Shown here in pieces: positions 1 to 5,118 of a DNA stretch of 5,118 bases; within the stretch, counting starts at the first letter, position 1, and each line of letters opens with the position of its first letter. The notes below the pieces were generated by a model that was not told where the DNA came from, did not search any database, and saw only the letters and a program-made list of their open reading frames with translations. Origin of the DNA: Rhodocyclales bacterium (GTDB lineage Bacteria; Pseudomonadota; Gammaproteobacteria; Burkholderiales; Rhodocyclaceae); NCBI GenBank assembly GCA_021413665.1, contig JAIOPW010000553.1:1-5118 (forward strand), in the 5' to 3' direction. Made by a program: the position numbers and the translations under genes.

Positions 1-111
1 CTTGGCCATGGCAACATGAGCCAGGCGGCCCGCCTGCTCGGCGTAAACCGCACCACGCTTTACAATCGCATCGACACGCTGGCGCGAGCAAAGCGCGCCG
101 CCCCGCAATAA
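1..111 (+). CDS. Fis-type helix-turn-helix protein, C-terminal end only (probable sigma-54-dependent regulator)
   Basis: The window opens inside this gene, in frame 1; only the last 36 codons and the TAA at 109-111 are present, so it is too short to judge fully. The peptide includes GNMSQAARLLGVNRTTLYNR, which is the classic Fis/HTH_8 pattern: a G-N-x-S/T-x-A-A-R-x-L-G helix, a turn, then the recognition helix with R-T-T-L-Y. This domain closes NtrC-family sigma-54 activators and also makes up the end of the small Fis protein. The R-T-T-L-Y form followed by a basic Ala-rich tail (ARAKRAAPQ) is more like the NtrC-type activators, but the AAA+ core lies outside the window. It is on the same strand as mshM and ends 25 nt before it with no terminator visible, so it may be co-transcribed with, or regulate, the pilus genes; that link is inference. 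Confidence 0.85.
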   Translation, partial: LGHGNMSQAARLLGVNRTTLYNRIDTLARAKRAAPQ

Positions 112-136
112 GCGCCCGGATCGACCAACCGACGAC

Positions 137-1654
137 ATGTACCTGGAACACTTCGGACTCAACGAACCGCCCTTCCGCATCACGCCCCATACCGACTTCT
201 TTTTCGACGGGGCCAACCGTGGCGCGACGCTCGACGCGCTCATCTATGCCATCACCCACGACGAAGGCATCGTCAAGGTCAGCGGCGAGGTCGGCAGCGG
301 CAAAACCATGCTCTGCCGGGTACTGATGGAGCGTCTGCCGGAAAACGTCACCATCATCTATCTGGCGAATCCGTCGCTGTCGCGCGACGACATCCTCTAC
401 GCCATAGCCGACGAACTGAGCCTCAACGTGTCGGAAAACGCCCGCTCCTCCGCAGTAATGCGCGCCTTGCAGGAGCACCTGATCAAGTCCTTCGGTGAAG
501 GCCGCCAGGTAGTGGTGCTGATCGACGAGGCCCACGCCATGCCGGTGGAAACGCTCGAAGAAATCCGTCTGTTGTCGAACCTCGAGGCCAACCGCAACAA
601 GCTCCTGCAACTGGTGCTGTTCGGCCAACCCGAACTGAATGACATCCTTGCCCGTCCCGACATGCGCCAGTTGAAGGAGCGCATCACCCACAACTTCGGC
701 CTGGCGCCGCTGGTACGCGACGACATCACCCATTATCTGGATTTCCGGATGCGCGCCGCCGGCTATCGAGGTCCCAGCGTCTTTTCGCAGGCGGCGCTGA
801 AAATGATCGCGCAGAGCTCGCTGGGCCTTACCCGCCGCATCAACATCCTCGCCGACAAGGCCCTGCTGGCGGCTTTTTCCTCGGGCAGCCACCAGATAGG
901 TCCAAAGGAGATACAGGCGGCCATCCGCGACTGCGAGTTCAGTGAAGCTACTTATGGTGGCAAGGCCGCGCGGAAATCCCCGGCCATGTTTATTGTCGCC
1001 GTGCTTGGCATCTGCGTACTGGCCGGGGGCGTTCTTTTCACCGTATCGCGCACCGACAACGGCGCACCGGTAACTGCGGCCATTTCGCCCCAAGCGCCGG
1101 CAACGGCCGTTGGCACTGCCCCGCCAACTCCGGCTAATGCCGCACCCGTCGAACCTACCCCGGCGTCACCTGCCGCCAGCGCTACCCCGCCCGCCCCGCC
1201 ACCGGCATCGACCGCAACGGCTCCCGCAGCCGAGGCGCCCGCCCCTGTGCCGGCCACGCCTGCCGCAACAGCGGCCGCACCTGCCGCCAAGCCGGAAACA
1301 ACCGGCGCCGCGCCGTCGGCCAAACCAACGGCCGGGCCGCTGACGCAGGAGCGGCTGGAAGCCGGTCACGCCTGGTTGAAACATTTGCCGGATGATCGCT
1401 GGTTCATACAACTCTTCGCCACGGACGCCAGTCGGCATGCCGAAGTCGAGAGCCTGCTGCGCAGACTGTCGTCGAGCGGTGTTGAGATGAGCAATATCCA
1501 TGTCTATTACTCCGAACTGAGCGGCAAGCCCCGCTACGGCGTCACATACGGGAACTACGCGACCAGCGGCGCGGCATCGGTGGCGATGCGCGGCCTGCCG
1601 CAGATCCTGCGAGTAAACAAGCCCTACCCACGCCAGGCGGTGCGTCTCCGCTAA
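137..1654 (+). CDS. mshM: MshM-like ExeA-family AAA+ ATPase with C-terminal SPOR domain
   Basis: This is a 505-residue inner-membrane ATPase of the ExeA/GspA/MshM family, which helps assemble secretins and type IV pilus or type II secretion machines. The start is firm: MYLEHFGLNEPPFRITPHTD is the standard family N-terminus, although only a weak purine run (CGGA, 117-120) lies upstream. The cytoplasmic AAA+ domain covers about residues 1-270, with Walker A GEVGSGKT at 50-57, Walker B VVVLIDEAH at 125-133, a sensor-like LFGQPEL at 161-167, a possible arginine finger in KERI at 180-183, and the family motif GLTRRINIL near 230-238. One hydrophobic helix (about 283-303) crosses the membrane. A low-complexity Ala/Pro linker (about 306-400) reaches to a SPOR-like domain (about 421-502; WFIQLF to YGVTYGNY to PYPRQAVRLR), which in other proteins binds denuded peptidoglycan. 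The MshM assignment rests on the adjacent mshL and mshN; an ExeA/GspA-like name would be the alternative. No broken motif is seen. Confidence 0.9.
   Translation: MYLEHFGLNEPPFRITPHTDFFFDGANRGATLDALIYAITHDEGIVKVSGEVGSGKTMLCRVLMERLPENVTIIYLANPSLSRDDILYAIADELSLNVSENARSSAVMRALQEHLIKSFGEGRQVVVLIDEAHAMPVETLEEIRLLSNLEANRNKLLQLVLFGQPELNDILARPDMRQLKERITHNFGLAPLVRDDITHYLDFRMRAAGYRGPSVFSQAALKMIAQSSLGLTRRINILADKALLAAFSSGSHQIGPKEIQAAIRDCEFSEATYGGKAARKSPAMFIVAVLGICVLAGGVLFTVSRTDNGAPVTAAISPQAPATAVGTAPPTPANAAPVEPTPASPAASATPPAPPPASTATAPAAEAPAPVPATPAATAAAPAAKPETTGAAPSAKPTAGPLTQERLEAGHAWLKHLPDDRWFIQLFATDASRHAEVESLLRRLSSSGVEMSNIHVYYSELSGKPRYGVTYGNYATSGAASVAMRGLPQILRVNKPYPRQAVRLR
1052..1336 (+). other. Ala/Pro low-complexity linker in mshM
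   Basis: These bases encode residues 306-400 of the ATPase, almost entirely Ala, Pro, Thr and Ser. The DNA is correspondingly rich in GCC/GCG/CCG/CCC codons and contains chance inverted repeats. The composition opens long false frames on both strands. The protein role is probably a flexible periplasmic tether between the membrane helix and the SPOR domain. Such tracts tend to vary in length between strains; no exact tandem repeat is visible here. Confidence 0.8.
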
Positions 1655-1705
1655 GGTGTTGGGAAAAGTCGACAATACAAGTGTCTCAGCAATAAAATCA
1701 TTGGG

Positions 1706-1733
1706 TTGCACCGTAAACATGATGTGTTATGCT
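1706..1733 (+). promoter_or_regulatory. Sigma-70-like promoter for mshL (-35 TTGCAC, extended -10 TGTTATGCT)
   Basis: TTGCAC at 1706-1711 matches five of six bases of the -35 consensus. A 16-nt spacer separates it from TATGCT at 1728-1733, which matches four of six -10 bases and is preceded by TG at 1725-1726, an extended -10. The predicted transcript would begin near 1740 and leave a leader of about 37 nt before the TTG start at 1777. The site sits in the only clearly AT-richer stretch of the window. An imperfect dyad, AACA (1716-1719) and TGTT (1725-1728), lies across the spacer; it could be an operator but is short enough to be chance. The ATG at 1729 lies inside this -10 element, which argues against using it as the mshL start. 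Confidence 0.6.
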
Positions 1734-1765
1734 AAATTCCGTACCTAATTGCCATTGTTCTGATC

Positions 1766-1771
1766 GGGGGA
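1766..1771 (+). promoter_or_regulatory. Ribosome binding site deciding the mshL start (GGGGGA)
   Basis: A G-rich run, GGGGGA, ends five nt before TTG at 1777-1779. This is the right distance for a Shine-Dalgarno sequence, though pairing is imperfect (GGGGGA rather than GGAGGA). No comparable purine run precedes the ATG at 1729, whose upstream bases are AACATGATGTGTT. Together with the promoter position and the signal peptide, this site supports the TTG start. Confidence 0.6.
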
Positions 1772-1776
1772 CTCGT

Positions 1777-3624
1777 TTGCGCCCACTTCTGATTCCGCCG
1801 TCTCGCCTTGTACTGCTGGCGGGCCTTGCCCTGACGGCCTGTAGCAGCATCCAGCCACAGGCTCCTTCTGCCGGACACATCCGCGCCGAAGCCGTGGCCG
1901 CACCGAACCCCGACATCCCTGCGCCGGTTGCCGCCACAGTCATGCTTGCCCGTCCCAGGGCGGCGGCGAAAGCGGAGTCCTACTCTGTGTCGGTACGCAA
2001 CATTCCCGTTCAGGATCTGCTCTTCGCCCTGGCGCGGGATGCCAAGCTCAACGTCGATATCCATCCGGGCATCAACGGCATCGTCACCATCAATGCCATC
2101 GACCAGACGCTGCAACAGATACTTACGCGCATTTCCAAGCAGGTCGACATGCGCTGGGAGCTCGACGGCCCGAATCTGGTGGTGATGCCGGATTCACCCT
2201 TCCTGCGCACTTACAAGGTCGACTACGTCAACATGTCGCGTGACGTGACCGGCACCGTATCGATCAACACCCAGATCGCGTCTACCAGCACCAGCGCTAC
2301 CGGAGCCGCGGCGTCGGGTGGCGGTGGCAACAACTCCAATACCTCGGTCAAAAGCTCGGCCCAAAACAACTTCTGGCAGTCGCTGGACAAGAACCTGAAG
2401 GACATCCTGCGCGAAAGCGACAAGATCCTGCCCGACGGCTCGAGCGAAACCGTGATCGAGCGCTCGGACCAGCAAGCCACGACCGGAACCGGGGCGCAGA
2501 ACACGCAATCCTCGTCGAGCCGCGCGGGCGGTGCGACGAACAGCCTTGCCGGCAGCCCCAATCCGGCAAACCTGCAACAGCAAGGCACCACCGTCGTCAA
2601 GCGCACGACCTTCCGCGAAGCCGCCTCGATCATCGTCAATCCGGAGGCGGGTGTCGTGGTGGTACGCGCCACATCGCGGCAGCACGAAAAGGTCCAGGAA
2701 TACCTGGACATGGTGCTGACCAGCGCGCGGCGCCAGGTCATCATCGAAGCGACCATTGCCGAGGTCAACCTGAGCGACCGCTACCAGCAGGGCATCAACT
2801 GGCAGAGTTTGCGTTCCCTGCGCCCCGGGGCTCCAACGGCTGGATTCTCCATGGCGCAGAACCAGACCGGCGTGCCCGTTCCGGACCCCTTCGCGACAGC
2901 CACCGCAACGGGAACCTTCTCGTTCCTGCTCAACTACGTTGCGCCCGGATTGGGGATTTCCTCGACCCTCAGCCTGCTGGAAACCTTCGGCAAGGTAAAA
3001 GTCCTGTCCAGCCCGAAAATCAGCGTGCTGAACAACCAGACGGCGATGCTCAAGGTCGTGGATAACGTGGTCTATTTTCTGATCAAGAACGACTCGACGA
3101 CGACGACCGTCGGAACCACCAACAACTTTACCTCCACGCCGCAATCGGTCTCGGTCGGCCTGGTGATGAGCGTCACGCCGCAAATCAGCGAAAACGGCAG
3201 CATCCTGCTCAATGTGCGCCCCACCATCTCCAGCCTCAGAGGCGCAGGAAAGACCGATCCGACGCCGGGCCTTGCGGTTCCCAATGTTGTTCCCGAAATC
3301 CAGACGCGGGAAATGGAATCGATGCTTCGCCTGTCCGATGGCGAGGTGGCCGTGATGGGTGGTCTCATGGAAGACAGGATCAACTACAGCACCAGCGAAA
3401 TACCCGGCTTGGGCGGCATTCCGGTGCTTGGCAATTTTTTCCGCAATCGCGACGACACCAGCACCAAGACAGAGCTGGTAATCTTCCTGAAACCGACAAT
3501 CATCCGTGATCCGAGCGTCAATGGCGACTATCGCAGCTTCCGCGATCAGCTTCCCGCTCGTGATTTCTTCACCGGCAATACGGACGCCCAGCAGCGCGAA
3601 GCACAGGGGGCACGCCCTCGATGA
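1777..3624 (+). CDS. mshL: MshL-type secretin of an MSHA-like pilus system, lipoprotein, TTG start
   Basis: This encodes an outer-membrane secretin, the ring-shaped pore through which an MSHA-type pilus or related fibre exits. I read it as 615 residues from TTG 1777; the upstream ATG at 1729 would add 16 residues but falls in a promoter -10 and spoils the signal peptide. From the TTG the N-terminus is MRPLLIPPSRLVLLAGLALT followed by A-C-S-S, a lipoprotein signal with lipobox LTAC (Cys22) and Ser at +2, which favours outer-membrane sorting. An STN/N0-type domain spans about 66-140 (SYSVSVRNIPVQDLLFALAR). A Ser/Gly/Asn/Thr-rich segment lies at about 166-269. The N-terminal secretin repeat and core run from about 284 to 576, including RRQVIIEATIAEV, LETFGKVKVLSSPKISVLNN, the VPEIQTREMES stretch and the signature GLGGIPVLGNFFR then KTELVIFLKP. 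All the core secretin landmarks are present and intact. The gene overlaps mshN by 4 nt. PilQ or GspD are the alternative secretins, but the architecture fits MshL best. Confidence 0.92.
   Translation: MRPLLIPPSRLVLLAGLALTACSSIQPQAPSAGHIRAEAVAAPNPDIPAPVAATVMLARPRAAAKAESYSVSVRNIPVQDLLFALARDAKLNVDIHPGINGIVTINAIDQTLQQILTRISKQVDMRWELDGPNLVVMPDSPFLRTYKVDYVNMSRDVTGTVSINTQIASTSTSATGAAASGGGGNNSNTSVKSSAQNNFWQSLDKNLKDILRESDKILPDGSSETVIERSDQQATTGTGAQNTQSSSSRAGGATNSLAGSPNPANLQQQGTTVVKRTTFREAASIIVNPEAGVVVVRATSRQHEKVQEYLDMVLTSARRQVIIEATIAEVNLSDRYQQGINWQSLRSLRPGAPTAGFSMAQNQTGVPVPDPFATATATGTFSFLLNYVAPGLGISSTLSLLETFGKVKVLSSPKISVLNNQTAMLKVVDNVVYFLIKNDSTTTTVGTTNNFTSTPQSVSVGLVMSVTPQISENGSILLNVRPTISSLRGAGKTDPTPGLAVPNVVPEIQTREMESMLRLSDGEVAVMGGLMEDRINYSTSEIPGLGGIPVLGNFFRNRDDTSTKTELVIFLKPTIIRDPSVNGDYRSFRDQLPARDFFTGNTDAQQREAQGARPR
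2272..2583 (+). other. Ser/Gly/Asn/Thr-rich segment within mshL
   Basis: These bases encode about residues 166-269 of the secretin (TTG numbering), between the STN/N0 domain and the first clearly conserved secretin repeat. The composition is rich in Ser, Gly, Asn, Thr and Gln, including STSTSATGAAASGGGG and SSSSRAGG. A short charged helix-like island (WQSLDKNLKDILRESDKIL) sits in the middle. It corresponds in position to the serine-rich N-domain insertion known from MshL/PilN-type secretins and is probably surface-exposed in the periplasmic vestibule. Confidence 0.65.
3605..3624 (+). promoter_or_regulatory. mshN ribosome binding site and ATGA overlap with mshL
   Basis: AGGGGG at 3605-3610 lies ten nt before the mshN ATG (3621-3623), a slightly long but usable spacing, and resembles the G-only site in front of mshL. 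The ATG shares bases with the mshL TGA (3622-3624), forming ATGA. This arrangement usually means co-transcription and translational coupling, so mshN is expected to be expressed together with the secretin. Confidence 0.7.
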
Positions 3625-5000
3625 GCCTGCTCATGGATGCCCTCAAGAAGGCTGAACTGGCGAAGCGCCAGGGGCAGACCGACAGCGCCGCGGAATCACC
3701 CGATGCGGAATCGGCGCAGGGAGGCCTTGCCCTGGAACCGATGGGCAGCGCGAACCCAACGCAATCCGTGGCGGAGATTCCCGCCGCCGGGAAGGAAACG
3801 CCCGCGGACGTGCTGCCGCATCTGTCTTCGCACCTCGAAGAGCTGGATGCCCAGTTTCTTGCCGAAGCAAAGCAGGCTGCGTCCGCACGCCTGAAGCCGC
3901 CGCAGTCGTCGGCTTCCGCCCGCGAGCTGGGCATCGAGCAGCCACCCACTGCGGAAACACAGGGCCGCGCTGCCCCCGGTCAAGCGCGAAACCTTGCGCC
4001 GGAACAAAGCGCACCGCGCCAGTCGGCGCAGAACGTTTTTGCCGCCAAGCAGGCCGCCAAGCAGCCGGCAAGAAAGTCGTTTGCGGTCGCCATCGGCATA
4101 TTCACGGTGTTGGCAGTCGGTGGCATCGGCGGCTACTTCTGGTGGCAATTGCAGCCGAAAACCGCTCCCATTGCAGCCCGCGCACCGGTAGCGCCGACAC
4201 CGACCACCTCGCCGGCGCCGATATCGAAACCCACCGCCGTGCCGTCAGCGCCGACTTTTGCCACGCCCGCCGACGCGTCCAGCCCTGTTCGTCTCGCCGC
4301 CAAAGCGCCGGCCGACGACGAAGAGGCGAGCACTGTCGTTCAGAAAACTCCAGCCCCGGTCCGGCGCCAGAGCACCGCACCGACCGCTAGCGCCGATCCG
4401 GACAGCCTGGTGCGCGTGACCAAGGCACCGCTGAAAGTGAATCCGGCCCTGCTCCGCGGCTACGATGCCTTCAACCGCGGAGATCTGGCCCTGGCGCAAC
4501 TCGAATACGAACGCGCACAGAAGTCGGATCCGCGAAATACAGATGTGCTGCATGGACTCGCCGCCATCGCGACGCGCCAAGGTCGCCTTGATCAGGCCGA
4601 GTGGCTGTATCGACAGATTACGGAAGCGGATCCGCAGGATACGGTGGCCATGGCCGCCCTGATCAACACCCGAGGACAAATAGACCCGGGCGCGGCCGAA
4701 AGCCGGTTGAAGACCCTGTCCGCGGCACAGCCCGAACTTGCGGCGCCGCATTTCTCGCTGGGCAATCTTTATGCAACTCACGGACGCTGGAACGACGCGC
4801 AGCAGGCCTACTTCCGCGCCTATACCGCCGAACCGGACAATCCCGACATCCTCTACAACCTCGCGATCAGTCTCGAGCACCTGCGACAGAACAAGCTTGC
4901 CGCACAGTATTACAGCCAGGCCCTCGCCGCCGCGCAAAGCAAGCCGGCCGGATTCGACAAGACCCGGGCCGCGGCAAGACTGGCCGAACTGCAGCGCTGA
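3621..5000 (+). CDS. mshN: MshN-like inner-membrane protein with GspB-like N-terminus and C-terminal TPRs
   Basis: This 459-residue protein is probably bitopic, with its N-terminus in the cytoplasm and its TPRs in the periplasm. It opens with MSLLMDALKKAELAKRQG, a short amphipathic motif like the start of GspB/ExeB-type proteins (MSYILDALKK form). A charged, Ala/Gln-rich cytoplasmic segment follows (about 20-150). The membrane helix is about 153-176 (FAVAIGIFTVLAVGGIGGYF), with basic residues (PARK) just before it. A Pro/Ala/Thr linker runs about 180-270. The C-terminal domain has TPR-like units near 273-306, 307-340, 374-407 and 408-441, with a degenerate unit between (about 341-373); diagnostic stretches are NRGDLALAQLEYERA, RQGRLDQAEWLYRQI and THGRWNDAQQAYFRA. 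The start is fixed by the ATGA overlap with mshL and the conserved N-terminal motif. Members near mshL and mshM are called MshN and are thought to help pilus assembly; the exact biochemical role is not established. The name depends mainly on context, since TPR proteins are hard to tell apart. Confidence 0.82.
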   Translation: MSLLMDALKKAELAKRQGQTDSAAESPDAESAQGGLALEPMGSANPTQSVAEIPAAGKETPADVLPHLSSHLEELDAQFLAEAKQAASARLKPPQSSASARELGIEQPPTAETQGRAAPGQARNLAPEQSAPRQSAQNVFAAKQAAKQPARKSFAVAIGIFTVLAVGGIGGYFWWQLQPKTAPIAARAPVAPTPTTSPAPISKPTAVPSAPTFATPADASSPVRLAAKAPADDEEASTVVQKTPAPVRRQSTAPTASADPDSLVRVTKAPLKVNPALLRGYDAFNRGDLALAQLEYERAQKSDPRNTDVLHGLAAIATRQGRLDQAEWLYRQITEADPQDTVAMAALINTRGQIDPGAAESRLKTLSAAQPELAAPHFSLGNLYATHGRWNDAQQAYFRAYTAEPDNPDILYNLAISLEHLRQNKLAAQYYSQALAAAQSKPAGFDKTRAAARLAELQR

Positions 5001-5071
5001 GCGAGTTCCGGCTTCAACCCAACGCCCGCCGCCGCGAACGAGTCGTACTCCATTGCGCTCGGTTTTGTTTT
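4996..5071 (+). terminator. Possible weak intrinsic terminator after mshN
   Basis: Bases 4997-5003 (CTGAGCG) can pair with 5056-5062 (CGCTCGG), seven pairs including one G-T wobble, and the 3' arm runs directly into TTTTGTTTT at 5063-5071. The loop is about 52 nt, much longer than normal, though it contains a small perfect hairpin GAGT-CGT-ACTC at 5040-5050. The T-run is convincing; the stem is not. It could mark the end of the transcript, or the T-run may be coincidence. Confidence 0.28.
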
Positions 5072-5118
5072 CAGCCACCGCGCTTGACGTTGATAATGCC
5101 CACGTTCGCCTCCACTGA
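5071..5118 (-). CDS. Possible C-terminal end of a convergent gene (15 codons, unidentified)
   Basis: Read on the minus strand from the window edge, an open frame gives SVEANVGIINVKRGG and then a TGA (complement of 5071-5073). The peptide has a natural-looking composition, and about 12 of 15 third positions are G or C, as expected for a coding frame in this genome. If real, it is the 3' end of a gene pointing toward mshN, with its stop touching the T-run of the putative mshN terminator. Fifteen codons are too few to identify a family. A chance open frame is quite possible. Confidence 0.33.
   Translation of the reverse strand, partial: SVEANVGIINVKRGG

Noticed and set aside
1110..1125. TTGGCACTGCC resembling the -24 half of a sigma-54 promoter.
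   Set aside because: No TTGC-type -12 element at the right spacing, and it is in the middle of a coding region.
1109..1128. Perfect inverted repeat GTTGGC (1109-1114) / GCCAAC (1123-1128) with an 8-nt loop.
   Set aside because: Lies inside the Ala/Pro coding linker where such repeats arise by composition; there is no T-run after it and no regulatory context.
1291..1306. Hairpin GCCGG-AAACAA-CCGGC within mshM.
   Set aside because: Short, in the coding sequence of the low-complexity linker, with no following T-tract.
952..1343. Long open frames on both strands over the Ala/Pro linker of mshM, one giving an Ala/Gly/Val-rich protein and another an Arg/Pro-rich one.
   Set aside because: They mirror GC-rich low-complexity codons of the real gene, lack family motifs, and overlap fully with a well-supported ATPase/SPOR reading frame.
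2194..3183. 329-codon minus-strand open frame inside mshL.
   Set aside because: Arg/Gly/Asp/Val-heavy composition typical of an antisense shadow in GC-rich DNA; the opposite frame is an unmistakable secretin.
3605..3618. Small stem AGGG / CCCT that could hide the mshN ribosome binding site.
   Set aside because: Only four pairs with a six-base loop; ribosomes finishing mshL would melt it, so there is no convincing regulatory claim.
4245..5078. 277-codon minus-strand open frame across mshN.
   Set aside because: Lies antisense to clear TPR repeats, has no recognisable domain, and runs out through the low-complexity linker.
4738..5118. Plus-strand open frame overlapping the end of mshN and running to the window edge.
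   Set aside because: It is in another frame over the TPR coding region, is Arg/Ser/Pro-rich, and has no ribosome binding site or motif.

Overview
The window looks like part of a GC-rich proteobacterial chromosome, most likely a betaproteobacterium of Rhodocyclales type. That placement is an inference from the GC-rich third codon positions, the Ala/Pro-rich linkers and the style of the pilus proteins; there is no rRNA or other marker here to settle it. Coding density is very high. No tRNA, rRNA, IS element, CRISPR array or phage gene is visible.

Layout, left to right. (1) Positions 1-111 hold the last 36 codons of a Fis-type helix-turn-helix protein, probably the DNA-binding end of a sigma-54-dependent activator. 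(2) After a 25-nt gap, 137-1654 encodes an ExeA/MshM-type AAA+ ATPase with one membrane segment, a long Ala/Pro linker and a C-terminal SPOR (peptidoglycan-binding) domain. (3) An AT-richer spacer at 1655-1776 carries a good sigma-70-like promoter and a ribosome binding site. (4) Positions 1777-3624 encode an MshL-type secretin that I read from a TTG start, which gives it a clean lipoprotein signal. (5) Positions 3621-5000, overlapping mshL by an ATGA, encode an MshN-like inner-membrane protein with a GspB-like N-terminal motif, one membrane segment and C-terminal TPRs. (6) The last 118 nt hold a possible weak terminator and what may be the final 15 codons of a convergent gene on the minus strand.

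The three complete genes form one envelope-spanning module of an MSHA-type (type IV pilus / type II secretion-like) machine. The secretin is the outer-membrane pore. MshM supplies an inner-membrane ATPase with a periplasmic arm that can hold the cell wall. MshN presents periplasmic TPRs. By analogy with ExeA/ExeB (GspA/GspB), MshM and MshN may together help the secretin assemble through peptidoglycan. This is ordinary, well-known biology in outline. The most useful points are the mshL start and promoter correction, the apparently self-piloting lipidated secretin, the SPOR fusion on the ATPase, the M-L-N gene order with a regulator directly upstream, and the possible end of the cluster right after mshN. 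I do not see evidence for a wholly undescribed system in this window.
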